From assembly GCA_964389375.1 (NCBI GenBank), contig CAYMDP010000004.1:34408-98407 (forward strand): 64,000 nucleotides of DNA, written 5' to 3'. A model generated the notes under the pieces. The model was not told the DNA's origin. It made no database searches and saw nothing but the letters and a program-made list of their open reading frames with translations. Origin of the DNA: CAYMDP01 sp964389375. Its GTDB lineage: Bacteria > Bdellovibrionota > Bdellovibrionia > Bdellovibrionales > UBA1609. Positions 17,255-25,334 of this stretch are shown piece by piece (the stretch's first letter is position 1; each line of letters starts with the position of its first letter). The translations under genes were made by a program, and so were the position numbers.

Positions 17255-17809
17255 TTAATCTGATCCCTGTAAAGTTAGCCACTGACCACCCTCGCAATAA
17301 TAAGTCACTGAGGCCTTTGGCACAAACGCATCATCAATTCCTTGATGATCTAGATTTTTAGGAAGGGGACCGCCATAGGTTTGTTGATGAGCTAAGATAG
17401 AATCTTTTGAAGCTGCAGAGAGAAATCTTGAGTAACCCACTTTTCCCTCGTTAATAACTTGCAACACGCGCCTATTTTCAGATGGTGCGAATGTAGATGG
17501 GCATGGCGCCTCCTTCTCCCAGACTACAAAAATAGAAGAATTGCCATTTTTCGAGCAAAGAACAGCCCAATCTTTACTTTTCCGAGAGGCAAAGCTGCCA
17601 GCAATCAGGTTGTGCGGATTCCGCACGTCCCAGGACTGAGGTATTTCGCAGCCTTGGCTTTCTATTGCCTTTACAACTTTCCGAGGGACGCCGGGAACCT
17701 GGTCGGGTTTTATAAAGCGTATTTCTTTCTCTGCTTTTTTCCAATCAATTGTCGCCGACGCCACATCAGTTGAGAGTAAGCATAGGACCGTGCTAATTAG
17801 AACTTTCAT
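17255..17809 (-). CDS. Secreted protein of unknown function
   Basis: The 184-residue product has a signal peptide ending near DVASA (residue 19) and four or five cysteines in the mature part (GCEIPQ, VLCSK, PCPS, YYCEGG), so it is probably periplasmic or released. Domain family not recognised; IPQSWDVRNPHNLIAGSFAS and DWAVLCSKNG are regular beta-strand-like segments. The start ATG 17809 is set by GGAGG on the minus strand. The gene is flanked by the two copies of a roughly 74-bp direct repeat, so it may have arrived by insertion or by a local duplication that later lost the duplicated membrane gene. Confidence 0.72.
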   Translation of the reverse strand: MKVLISTVLCLLSTDVASATIDWKKAEKEIRFIKPDQVPGVPRKVVKAIESQGCEIPQSWDVRNPHNLIAGSFASRKSKDWAVLCSKNGNSSIFVVWEKEAPCPSTFAPSENRRVLQVINEGKVGYSRFLSAASKDSILAHQQTYGGPLPKNLDHQGIDDAFVPKASVTYYCEGGQWLTLQGSD

Positions 17810-17850
17810 TAGTTCCTCCGAGGGACGAATTCTCTTCTATAGCGTCCAAG

Positions 17851-17922
17851 AATATTTGCAGTCACGGGTTTCCTTTTAGGCCGAAGGGCAAAAAAAGTAA
17901 ATGCGTTTGGTGTGGGCTTTCG
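17851..17922. repeat. Imperfect direct repeat, copy B (relic of a gene start)
   Basis: The copy B of the repeat at 17152-17225. It includes the reverse complement of the first codons of the membrane-protein gene, but with ATG changed to GTG and no reading frame behind it, so it is a non-functional remnant. Confidence 0.7.
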
Positions 17923-17929
17923 CAGCTGG

Positions 17930-18490
17930 CTAGGATCTTTCTCTAGCTAACTTTTTGTATTCAGCTAAAAACTCATTAAATTTCTCGAGTTCCTCTTCAT
18001 TTTCAGACCACTTCTTAATTTTTTGAATTTTAATTGGGTGTTTCTCTGCGACCCAAAGGGCATGAATGAGGCTTCCACGGTCCTTCCAGTGGTACCATGC
18101 GGCTAGACGATCCATCACACATTGAGTCGGGGAGTAGAGTTTAACGACTACGCCAGCTACTTCAAATTTTCCTTCAGCTTCGACTGGGACCTCATCACCA
18201 ATGCCGAGCGGGCCACTTCCAGGAAACTCAAGATAAAACTTCGAGTCAGGATGTTTGAAGTATCGATCATCTTTCTTAAATCCAATTTGAGATAAGCTTT
18301 TATGGATCGCATCTTTCGAATAGGGTGAAACAAAGTCTAAATCGTGAGAATGATATCGTTCATCCGTATAAATCGAAACGCAGGAGCCGCCAACTAAAAC
18401 ACATGAGATGCCGGATTTTTCGAGTTGCTGCACTACTGCCGCTGCAAAATGTTTTCGGTCAAGTTTTGGGGAAATTTTTAAGCGTGACAC
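17930..18490 (-). CDS. Nucleotidyltransferase-fold protein (DUF6036/AbiEii-like)
   Basis: The 186-residue protein shows the minimal nucleotidyltransferase signature: VLVGGS (Gly34-Gly35-Ser36) and, 14 residues on, HDLDFVS with Asp50 and Asp52 as metal ligands. The rest (to about residue 185) is helical. Proteins of this type are found as toxins or as single-use antitoxins in HTH/NTase modules such as AbiE and MNT systems, where the NTase modifies tRNA or another protein. The GTG start at 18490 shares one base with the stop codon of the upstream winged-helix gene, so they are translationally coupled. A defence or addiction role is inference from this pairing. Confidence 0.75.
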   Translation of the reverse strand: MSRLKISPKLDRKHFAAAVVQQLEKSGISCVLVGGSCVSIYTDERYHSHDLDFVSPYSKDAIHKSLSQIGFKKDDRYFKHPDSKFYLEFPGSGPLGIGDEVPVEAEGKFEVAGVVVKLYSPTQCVMDRLAAWYHWKDRGSLIHALWVAEKHPIKIQKIKKWSENEEELEKFNEFLAEYKKLARERS

Positions 18491-18822
18491 TATAAGGGTT
18501 TACCTTTTTTTCGCGGTTTGCCTCTTGTGCTGGCGAAATATTGCTCCTGTTTATCAAGAGGCACTTGCGTAAGAGCCTTCTTCAATAAGATTTCAAGTTC
18601 CTTAGCCAAAAACCATCTTTTATTGAGTGAATAGAGTCTTGCTCTGCCTTGGTTTTGTCCCACAAGAATATTGGCCTGCTCGAGTTTATTAAGTGTTCGT
18701 AAAACCTGGGTATTGCTGATCTTAAAGGCCGTGGCGATTTCAAGAGAATAGCCCTCACCTTGCGCTATGAGATACAACAAAACCTTTTCTGCGGTCTGGC
18801 TACCAAAGAGTTCTTTCAGCAT
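18490..18822 (-). CDS. Winged-helix transcriptional regulator paired with the nucleotidyltransferase
   Basis: Residues about 8-70 of this 110-residue protein form a winged helix: YSLEIATAFKISNTQVLRTLNKLEQANILVG is a helix-turn-helix followed by a beta wing (GRARLYSLN). The tail (85-110) is rich in Lys and Arg. It probably represses its own operon through the twin CCTAA-N-TTAGG sites just upstream. The start ATG 18822 is only 6-7 nt from the -10 box, so the message may be leaderless. The stop overlaps the nucleotidyltransferase start by one base. Confidence 0.8.
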   Translation of the reverse strand: MLKELFGSQTAEKVLLYLIAQGEGYSLEIATAFKISNTQVLRTLNKLEQANILVGQNQGRARLYSLNKRWFLAKELEILLKKALTQVPLDKQEQYFASTRGKPRKKGKPL

Positions 18823-18828
18823 GTTTTT

Positions 18829-18867
18829 ATTATAACCTAATTTAGGCTTTAATCAACCTAAATTAGG
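18829..18867 (-). promoter_or_regulatory. Promoter with two CCTAA-N-TTAGG operators for the HTH/NTase operon
   Basis: On the minus strand a perfect -10 TATAAT (18829-18834) and a -35 TTGATT (18851-18856) are 16 bp apart. Two 11-bp odd palindromes, CCTAATTTAGG (18836-18846) and CCTAAATTAGG (18857-18867), have centres exactly 21 bp apart, two helical turns, and overlap the promoter spacer and the -35 flank. This arrangement suggests cooperative binding of a dimeric repressor. Confidence 0.75.
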
Positions 18868-19071
18868 AAAATTATAAGGGGGGCTCGGCGAACATCCTTG
18901 TTGATTGGGCCAGAGGCCGCTTTCGACTTTACTTTAAAAACTATGGGCTTCGGCTGCTAAGTTTATGATGTTTTTGGGATTTTGACATAGTTCCACCATC
19001 GAGTGAGTAGAACCGGAATAGAAATGGCGATTCGGGTGTGATCGCTAATTTGGATATTTTTTTAGTTTAAA

Positions 19072-19148
19072 TGGCGGGGTGGACGGGACTCGAACCCGCG
19101 GCCTCTTGCGTGACAGGCAAGCGTTATAACCAACTTAACTACCACCCC
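19072..19148 (-). tRNA. tRNA-Asp (anticodon GTC)
   Basis: The 77-nt minus-strand sequence folds as a tRNA: acceptor GGGGTGG pairs with CCACCCC, D arm with AGTTGGTTA, anticodon stem CTTGC/GCAAG around CTGTCAC (anticodon GTC), and T arm GCGGGTTCGAGTCCCGT. The encoded 3' end is GCCA. The anticodon loop and T arm match bacterial tRNA-Asp. No genes border it closely. Confidence 0.97.
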
Positions 19149-19167
19149 GCATAGATGTGAGGAAGAA

Positions 19168-19196
19168 CTTATAATTCTCTCGGGGCTGAGGTTCAA
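19168..19196 (-). promoter_or_regulatory. Promoter of tRNA-Asp
   Basis: On the minus strand -35 TTGAAC (19191-19196) and -10 TATAAG (19168-19173) are separated by 17 bp. The -10 lies 19 nt before the tRNA 5' end, leaving a short 5' leader for RNase P to remove. Confidence 0.6.
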
Positions 19197-19388
19197 TCAA
19201 ATTCTTTGGGGAATTGGACTCCTTGAGTGAAAAATCTTAGAGAATTTAAGCTTATTATATATTGCGTCAAACGTCTTTGGTTTTAGGACAGGACCGCTCG
19301 GACTATGGTCGCTCTTGATGTGGCTTAGCTGCCAGCTTACACTTAGAGGCTGTCTATTTCATATTTAGTTCATTTTTGGAGGTACTCG

Positions 19389-20042
19389 ATGAGCTCTAAG
19401 CGAATTTTTGCGGGATGTGCTGTTGTCACTCTTAGTCTTTTGGCAAATTTGGCCTGTGAATCGGCCGGTAAAAAGACGGCTATTGGAGCAGGGGTTGGGG
19501 CTGCTGCAGGAGCTGCCGTTGGTGCCGTCATCGGACATCAAAGTGGAAACCGTAAAAAGGGAGCCGCTATGGGCGCGATATTTGGAGGGGCTCTTGGGGG
19601 CACCGTAGGTCTTCGCATGGATAAACAAGCTAAAGAACTTGAGAAGATCGCCGAAACTAAGCGCACAGAGACCGGTCTTATTACAAAACTTAAAAGCGAT
19701 ATCTTATTTGATACAGGCAAAGCAGATCTAAAGCCTGCAGCCATTACAAATCTTGGGAAGATGTCTGAGATCCTAAAAAAATATCCAGAAAACGTCTTAA
19801 CCATCAAAGGTTATACAGACAGCACCGGATCGGCGGCTTTAAATCGAACGCTTTCTGAAAAAAGATCAGCTGCGGTTAAAACTCAGCTTGTAGCTGGCGG
19901 GATTCCTGAGGCAACTGTTTCGGTTGTAGGGATGGGACCTGCAGATCCAATCGGTGACAACACAAGTGCTGAGGGGCGTGCACAAAACCGACGAGTTGAA
20001 ATTGAAATCACCGTCGACGAAAGCAAAGTCCCTAAGAAGTAA
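19389..20042 (+). CDS. OmpA-family peptidoglycan-associated lipoprotein with glycine-zipper domain
   Basis: The 217-residue protein has a lipoprotein signal (LANLAC, Cys near 23), then a Gly/Ala-rich segment (30-75) with GxxxG repeats such as AIGAGVGAAAGAAVGAVIG typical of glycine-zipper modules, and a C-terminal OmpA domain (about 95-210) that binds diaminopimelate in peptidoglycan: ILFDTGKADLKP, IKGYTDSTGSAALNRTLSEKRSAAV and AQNRRVEIEI. It should link the outer membrane to the cell wall. A strong GGAGG lies before ATG 19389. The architecture is like YiaD rather than Pal. Confidence 0.9.
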   Translation: MSSKRIFAGCAVVTLSLLANLACESAGKKTAIGAGVGAAAGAAVGAVIGHQSGNRKKGAAMGAIFGGALGGTVGLRMDKQAKELEKIAETKRTETGLITKLKSDILFDTGKADLKPAAITNLGKMSEILKKYPENVLTIKGYTDSTGSAALNRTLSEKRSAAVKTQLVAGGIPEATVSVVGMGPADPIGDNTSAEGRAQNRRVEIEITVDESKVPKK

Positions 20043-20100
20043 GTATTTGAGTTGGGTTTTGCTGGCCACTAATAAGTAAGATTTAAAAAAACATATTTTT

Positions 20101-21246
20101 GTGGGTTTCTTAGACGTGAGGCTTGCAGAAATTAAAAATGAGGCAGTTGTGGTCGAGATTCAGCGCGGAGTAGCCTACCTTTATTACGCCTTCGACGTGG
20201 GCTCGGCCATTAATCTAGAAGAGGCTGATAAACTTCTATCGGCCACAAAAAAACAATCTCCATTTTTGCAAAAAAAGAAGATCAGTAAGTATTTTGAGTT
20301 TACTCCGGCTCCAATTCGAGTCGAACAAGTCGCCACGCCCTTCGAAGTCAGCAAAGGTTTTTTTACGGATGCGATGTCCGAGATCTTAATTTTTGATTTT
20401 GGCTCTTTGTCCGTGCGATTCCAAATCCCACTAGAGGGATCCCTTGAAGACATCATCCAATTAAGCGTAGATCTTTACGAGAATCTTCAGATGAGGGGAG
20501 TCGCCAGACAAGTGGCGGAATCTTTATTAAACGAGATCGCTCCTTCCGTTTTAAGGCCAGACTTAGCTGAGGGTGTGGAGGACTACTGGATTTTTCAGAT
20601 CTCAGAGACCAAACCGAATCTAACCCCGTCAGATATTGTGCAAAATCACATGCAGACCATGGCAAAGATTTTAAAAGCCGAAACTTCTGCTTTGTCGGAT
20701 CGCGAAATCCAAGAGATTCTGTCAGACCGAATTTCTTACGGCATCAATGATGTCACATTTTTAAATTGGTATAGTGCGATTATTTTTGATGAGCGCGCAG
20801 AAGATATTTACCGGGTTTTAGAGTTTGCCAATATCGTATTGATGGAGCTTTCGCACTTAGACGAAAAGCTAGATAAAGCCCTAGATGAGTTTTACGAAGA
20901 GTTTTCAAAAGAGCAAGATGGCGTTCGTAATGTCTTTGCAAGGCTTGCAGCTAGGCGCAATCAACGCCGTCGTTTTGCAAGATTTCAGATCGATAGCGCT
21001 ATCTTTTTTGAGCGAGTCACCAATGCCTTAAAACTTATGGGCGATGACTTTCAAGCCAGAGTTTACCAGGTAGCCTCTAAAAAAATGGGTCTTTCTGCTT
21101 GGGACGCGAGCATTAATAAAAAATTGCGCACCATCGAAAGTATTTACGACAAGATTTCTGATTCAGAAGCCACCCGCCGCATGGAAGTGCTTGAGTGGAT
21201 TATTATTATCTTGATCGCCCTTTCAATTTATCTAGGGCTTAAATAA
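20101..21246 (+). CDS. RMD1/SIF2-family (DUF155) protein with C-terminal membrane anchor
   Basis: The 381-residue protein is acidic and helical, ending in one hydrophobic segment (LEWIIIILIALSIYLGL, about 363-380). The arrangement, a mixed N-terminal domain with FDFGSLSVRFQIPL, a long helical middle and a C-terminal EWIIIILIA anchor after an E/R-rich helix, is that of the DUF155 family (yeast Rmd1/Sif2, human RMND1, E. coli YagE-like proteins). The eukaryotic members act in mitochondrial translation; the bacterial role is unknown. The frame starts at GTG 20101 with no clear ribosome site. Assignment rests on recognition of general pattern and tail. Confidence 0.6.
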   Translation: MGFLDVRLAEIKNEAVVVEIQRGVAYLYYAFDVGSAINLEEADKLLSATKKQSPFLQKKKISKYFEFTPAPIRVEQVATPFEVSKGFFTDAMSEILIFDFGSLSVRFQIPLEGSLEDIIQLSVDLYENLQMRGVARQVAESLLNEIAPSVLRPDLAEGVEDYWIFQISETKPNLTPSDIVQNHMQTMAKILKAETSALSDREIQEILSDRISYGINDVTFLNWYSAIIFDERAEDIYRVLEFANIVLMELSHLDEKLDKALDEFYEEFSKEQDGVRNVFARLAARRNQRRRFARFQIDSAIFFERVTNALKLMGDDFQARVYQVASKKMGLSAWDASINKKLRTIESIYDKISDSEATRRMEVLEWIIIILIALSIYLGLK

Positions 21247-21270
21247 TAGACTTCATGCTCGGTTTTGCAT

Positions 21271-22062
21271 CTAACCGAAGTGGCCCGTCACGTATTCTTC
21301 AGTCAACTTTTTATGAGGCTTGGTGAAGATCTGGTTTGTGGGACTGCATTCGACAAGCTCACCCAAATACATAAAGGCCGTATAATCAGAAACTCGGGCG
21401 GCCTGCTGCATATTGTGAGTCACAATAATAATGCTGACGGATTTTTTTAACTCATGAACAAGCTCTTCAATCTTAGCTGTTGCAATGGGATCAAGGGCCG
21501 AAGTGGGCTCGTCGAATAATACAATCTCTGGATCAATGGCAAGAGCTCTTGCGATACAAAGTCTTTGTTGTTGTCCGCCGGAAAGGTTGTAGGCCTGCTG
21601 ATGAAGGCGGTCTTTTGCTTCATCCCAAAGGGCCGCACTTTTTAAAGCTTTTTCGACTTGTTCTTCTAAAACACTTCTTTTTTTAATCCCACGAACTCTT
21701 AAACCGTAGGCGACGTTTTCGAAAATAGTTTTTGGAAATGGATTTGGTTTTTGAAACACCATACTAATTCGCATCCGCACTTCAATGGGATCCACTTCGC
21801 GGGCTAAGATATTAATGTCTTCGGGAAGCAGTCTAATTTCACCTTTATAATTGTGAGTATCATACAGATCATGCATTCGATTAAAACAACGAAGCAGGGT
21901 GGTCTTGCCGCAGCCAGAAGGGCCAATGAGAGAAAGCACCTGATTCATTGGAACATTTAAATTAATGTCCTTTAGCGCATGCACTGGACCATAGTGGAAG
22001 TTAAGATTTTTCACCTGGGCCTTTAAACTAAGATTTGAATCCATCGTTTTTGAGTTCGGCAT
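21271..22062 (-). CDS. pstB: Phosphate ABC transporter ATP-binding protein
   Basis: PstB powers phosphate uptake through PstCA. The 263-residue length fits. Walker A GPSGCGKT (47-54), Q-loop MVFQKPNPFPKTIFENVAYG, signature LSGGQQQR (160-167), Walker B VLFDEPTSALDP and the H-loop VTHNMQQA are all present; the KPNPFP after the Q-loop is a PstB hallmark. It is last in the minus-strand order pstS-pstC-pstA-pstB, with pstA ending 1 nt upstream, so all four are one operon. No phoU follows within the window. Confidence 0.97.
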   Translation of the reverse strand: MPNSKTMDSNLSLKAQVKNLNFHYGPVHALKDINLNVPMNQVLSLIGPSGCGKTTLLRCFNRMHDLYDTHNYKGEIRLLPEDINILAREVDPIEVRMRISMVFQKPNPFPKTIFENVAYGLRVRGIKKRSVLEEQVEKALKSAALWDEAKDRLHQQAYNLSGGQQQRLCIARALAIDPEIVLFDEPTSALDPIATAKIEELVHELKKSVSIIIVTHNMQQAARVSDYTAFMYLGELVECSPTNQIFTKPHKKLTEEYVTGHFG

Positions 22063-22971
22063 CTACCACTTAATCCTTTTTCGAAAGCCCTGACGAATAT
22101 AAATCGCCAAGCCATTTAAAGAGAGAGTCAGAAATAACAAAAGAAGACCTGCCGCAGCCGCATTGACATGAAACTCCTGCTGAGGTCTAGACACCCAATT
22201 AAACATCTGAATTGGCAAAACAGTAAAGGGATCTAGAATCCACTGAAAGGACAAAAATGGAGGCTCGGCCTGAAGAGGGGGTGTTGGTAAAAAAGCAATA
22301 AAAGTTAAGGCACCAATGGTAATCAAGGGAGCCGTTTCCCCAATCGCTCGAGATAATGCGATAATGATCCCCGTTAAAATTCCGCCCATCGAATAGGGAA
22401 GAACATGATCCTTAACAGTCTGCCACTTCGTCGCGCCCACCGCATAAGAGGCTTCTCGAATATGTAAAGGGATAGCCTTAATCGCCTCCCTTGTCGTAAC
22501 AATCACAATAGGCAGCACCAGCAGTCCTAAGGTCAAGCCAGCGGTCAAGATACTTTGGCCCAATGAAAACTTATAAACAAAAAGTCCAAGCGCCATAAGC
22601 CCAAAAATAATCGAAGGAACCCCTGCAAGATTTGTAATATTGATCTCGATAAAGGTCGTAAGTCGGTTTTTCGGAGCGTACTCTTCAAGATAAAGTCCGG
22701 CCGCAACTCCAAGTGGAATTGCGACAAGAGAGGTCACAAACATCACCAAAAGAGTGCCGACCCAAGCTGATAAGATTCCGGCTTTCTCAGCAAAGCGAGA
22801 CGGAAAGCTAGACATAAAGTCCAGATCAATTCGGTTAAGTCCCGAAGTGCTTAAATCAATAATCAACAAAAGCAAAGTGATCAAACCAAAGGCGAGAGAT
22901 AAAAATCCAATCCAAGAAAAGATTTTGTCCCGACGCTTTGATTTTTTAATTTGCGCTTTAAGATCTTGCAT
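22063..22971 (-). CDS. pstA: Phosphate ABC transporter permease PstA
   Basis: One of the two membrane permeases forming the phosphate channel. The 302-residue protein has a cytoplasmic N-terminus, six hydrophobic segments and the ABC permease EAA loop, here EASYAVGATKWQTVKDHVLP, followed by ALSRAIGETAPLITIGA, a stretch strongly conserved in PstA. The signature differs from PstC in the TAPLI versus TMVVA ending. It directly abuts pstB (0-nt gap) and pstC (0-nt gap), indicating tight translational coupling. Confidence 0.95.
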   Translation of the reverse strand: MQDLKAQIKKSKRRDKIFSWIGFLSLAFGLITLLLLIIDLSTSGLNRIDLDFMSSFPSRFAEKAGILSAWVGTLLVMFVTSLVAIPLGVAAGLYLEEYAPKNRLTTFIEINITNLAGVPSIIFGLMALGLFVYKFSLGQSILTAGLTLGLLVLPIVIVTTREAIKAIPLHIREASYAVGATKWQTVKDHVLPYSMGGILTGIIIALSRAIGETAPLITIGALTFIAFLPTPPLQAEPPFLSFQWILDPFTVLPIQMFNWVSRPQQEFHVNAAAAGLLLLFLTLSLNGLAIYIRQGFRKRIKW

Positions 22972-23955
22972 TTAGTAGCGCTCCCTATAGCGACTCTTTA
23001 AGGCGTGTCCTAAAATGTTAAAGCAAAGTGTGATTAGCAAAAGGCTAAGACCCGCAGCAAAGATGGTCTGGTAGCCGATGGTTCCGTGAGGTAAATCCCC
23101 AAGGCTGACCTGAACAATATAAGCCGTTACGGTTTGTGCGGGCTCCATGGGATTAAAACTAAAGTTTGGCTGCATTCCTGCGGCGATGGCTACGACCATG
23201 GTCTCGCCAATCGCTCTTGAAATCGCCAAGATATAAGCCGCAGTAATTCCAGAAAATGCAGAAGGAACCACCACTCCAAATACCGTCTGCAGCCGTGTTG
23301 ATCCCATCGCGTATGAACCCTCACGAAGGTACATAGGGACTGCCCGCATGGCATCTTCACTTAAGGAGCTGACGTAAGGGATAATCATCACACCCATTAC
23401 AAGACCCGCACTGAGCATGCTAAAGCCAGGAAGGCCTGGAAGAATTTTTTGTAAAAGGGGAGTCACAAACAAAAGAGCAAAATAGCCGTAAACAACCGTA
23501 GGGATTGCGCTTAAAAGTTCAAGTATCGGTTTAACAAAATCTCGGGTGCGCGAGTTCGCATATTCGCTTAAGTAAATCGCTGCGATCGAGCCTAAAGGGA
23601 TCGCAACTAAAAGCGCCACCAAGGTGATCACAAAAGTTCCGGCAAGCAAGGGGCGGATTCCGTAGTGAGCATCCGCAAAAAGAGGAGTCCACTGATCATC
23701 CGTTAAAAAATCAACAATCGAGACCGCTTTAAAAAATGGAATGGATTCGTAAATTAAAACGCCCGCAATTCCAAGAGTGGCACAAACAGAGGCAGAGGCC
23801 GCCAAAAATAAAATGCCTTCCACCAGAGACTCGCGAAAGGCACGCCACTTACGCCGTTTTCGCGAAGCTTCAGTCAGCGAGGCCCGACTTAAGGCGGACC
23901 TCCCAAGACTTAAAGAAGATCCATTTAAGGGAATTGAATCAGAGCTTGGCTTCAC
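22972..23955 (-). CDS. pstC: Phosphate ABC transporter permease PstC
   Basis: The 327-residue partner permease has a longer soluble N-terminus (about 45 residues, Ser/Arg-rich) then six hydrophobic segments and the EAA loop EGSYAMGSTRLQTVFGVVVP with AISRAIGETMVVAIAAG, typical of PstC. The start at 23955 overlaps the end of pstS by 17 nt, so translation is coupled. Within the periplasmic side FSFNPMEPAQTVTAYI is usual. Works with PstA, PstB and the PstS binding protein. Confidence 0.95.
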   Translation of the reverse strand: MKPSSDSIPLNGSSLSLGRSALSRASLTEASRKRRKWRAFRESLVEGILFLAASASVCATLGIAGVLIYESIPFFKAVSIVDFLTDDQWTPLFADAHYGIRPLLAGTFVITLVALLVAIPLGSIAAIYLSEYANSRTRDFVKPILELLSAIPTVVYGYFALLFVTPLLQKILPGLPGFSMLSAGLVMGVMIIPYVSSLSEDAMRAVPMYLREGSYAMGSTRLQTVFGVVVPSAFSGITAAYILAISRAIGETMVVAIAAGMQPNFSFNPMEPAQTVTAYIVQVSLGDLPHGTIGYQTIFAAGLSLLLITLCFNILGHALKSRYRERY

Positions 23956-24976
23956 GCTTTAACAGCTCCTCGATGCTTAAGCCCACCTGAGCTTCACCGC
24001 CAAATACAGTTCCAATTTTATTTGAACTTAAGTTCTTTAGGCCCATTTCGTAGGCGGAAGCAGGAAGAGAAACATATTTTACTTGAGCTACTAGATTGGT
24101 GGCGTTCTTTAAATAGTATTCAGCAAATTCTTTAACTTCTGCCTTCTTCAGTGCGTTTGCACTGACGTAAATGAAAATGGGTCTAGCCAATGGGTAATAA
24201 CTTCCGTCTTCAACGGATTGTTTCGAAGGGCTGACTGGACCTGGCTTTGGAGCTTTGCTCCCGCCATCAACCGGGACCGCGCGAAGTTTTTCTTGGTTTG
24301 GCTCGTAGTAGGCGTAGGGCAAGTAGCCCAAGGCATTCGGATCATTGCTTACACCCAAGACGATCGTATTGTCGTCTTCACTTGCCGTATAATCACCACG
24401 ACTACTTTTTGCGTGTCCAACGATGGCCTCAGTAAAGTAGTCAAATGTCCCTGAATCTGCTCCAGCTCCGTAAAGAGTCAAAGCTTGGTCTGGCCAAGAA
24501 GGATCGATTTGATTCCACTTCATAATCTTTCCTTGGGCCCCGGGCTCCCAGATTTTTTTAAGTTGCTCAGCGGTGATCGACTTAAGCCAAGTGTTTTTTG
24601 GACTTACAACTACGGTTGTCGCGTCGTAAGCGACGGGAAGTTCGATATAGGTTACGCCGGCTTTTTTACAGGCTTCCATTTCGACTTTGCTAATGGGGCG
24701 AGAAGCGCCTTGGACATCCGTTTCGCCACGGCAAAACTTTTTAAATCCTCCTCCGGTTCCAGAAATTCCAACAGTGACGCGAATTTTTCCTTTTGCAGAT
24801 TTTTGAAATTCTTCAGCGATGGCTTCAGTGATTGGAAACACGGTGCTTGATCCGTCCACGGTAACCAAAGTTTGCGGGCTCTCTGCCTGTTCATTTTTCT
24901 TCGTGCAAGAGGAAAGTCCTAAAGACAATGCCAGTAAACTGCCGAGGGTCAGAAAGGTCATGAATGAAGAGTTCAT
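23939..24976 (-). CDS. pstS: Phosphate-binding lipoprotein PstS
   Basis: The 345-residue protein captures phosphate in the periplasm. Its signal ends in LSSC (Cys24), so it is a lipoprotein rather than a free periplasmic protein. Phosphate-binding segments are clear: VDGSSTVFPITEAI (about 40-53), GTGGGFKKFCRGETDVQGASRPIS (about 73-97) and GAGADSGTFDYFTEAI (about 169-184), with serines and threonines for hydrogen bonds to phosphate. The start is set by AGGAGCC 6 nt upstream. First gene of pstSCAB, with a Pho-box-like repeat at 25046-25063. Confidence 0.96.
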   Translation of the reverse strand: MNSSFMTFLTLGSLLALSLGLSSCTKKNEQAESPQTLVTVDGSSTVFPITEAIAEEFQKSAKGKIRVTVGISGTGGGFKKFCRGETDVQGASRPISKVEMEACKKAGVTYIELPVAYDATTVVVSPKNTWLKSITAEQLKKIWEPGAQGKIMKWNQIDPSWPDQALTLYGAGADSGTFDYFTEAIVGHAKSSRGDYTASEDDNTIVLGVSNDPNALGYLPYAYYEPNQEKLRAVPVDGGSKAPKPGPVSPSKQSVEDGSYYPLARPIFIYVSANALKKAEVKEFAEYYLKNATNLVAQVKYVSLPASAYEMGLKNLSSNKIGTVFGGEAQVGLSIEELLKREAKL

Positions 24977-25045
24977 CGAGGCTCCTTTTGTATTAACTAT
25001 GGCTGATTCACAAGCCGTATTTTTACACTTGTTTTAGGGGCTTCT

Positions 25046-25063
25046 TTGTTAGGCTTTTGTCAG
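25046..25063 (-). promoter_or_regulatory. Candidate Pho box upstream of pstS
   Basis: On the minus strand two heptamers, CTGACAA and CTAACAA, are separated by 4 nt, 70 nt upstream of the pstS start. This is the spacing of PhoB sites (consensus CTGTCAT with 4-nt gap). Each heptamer has two or three differences from consensus, so regulation by a PhoB-like protein is likely but not proven. Confidence 0.5.
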
Positions 25064-25334
25064 GATCAGGCGGGCAATAAAGCTAAGTCTTAGGAATATT
25101 CGGTACTTAGTGTTTCAGAGTGAGACGTGAAATTTTGCTAAACACTTGGTCGCTGCCAAAGAATTGTACAAGCCTTTGGTCTTTAGACGACTTGATGAGT
25201 TTTTTACACGGCACGGAGCTTGAAGTACTTTACTGCGACTCGATTAGTCTGGTCTCGATAACTTATGGTCTGTCGACTTTTTCTACAGACTTTAAAAGTT
25301 TCATTCTGAGACGAGTTTTGGCCTAGGGGGGAAT
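25064..25334. other. Divergent intergenic region
   Basis: The stretch between the pst promoter and the FG-GAP lipoprotein gene contains a short hairpin GTCTGT/ACAGAC (about 25269-25291) and the GGGGGGA ribosome site at its right end. Frames inside it look random. The promoter for the heme-lipoprotein cluster probably lies here, but I see no convincing box. Confidence 0.4.

Noticed and set aside
25120..25326. 68-codon ORF upstream of the FG-GAP lipoprotein
   Set aside because: No ribosome site and low-complexity hydrophobic/serine content; more likely leader or promoter DNA.
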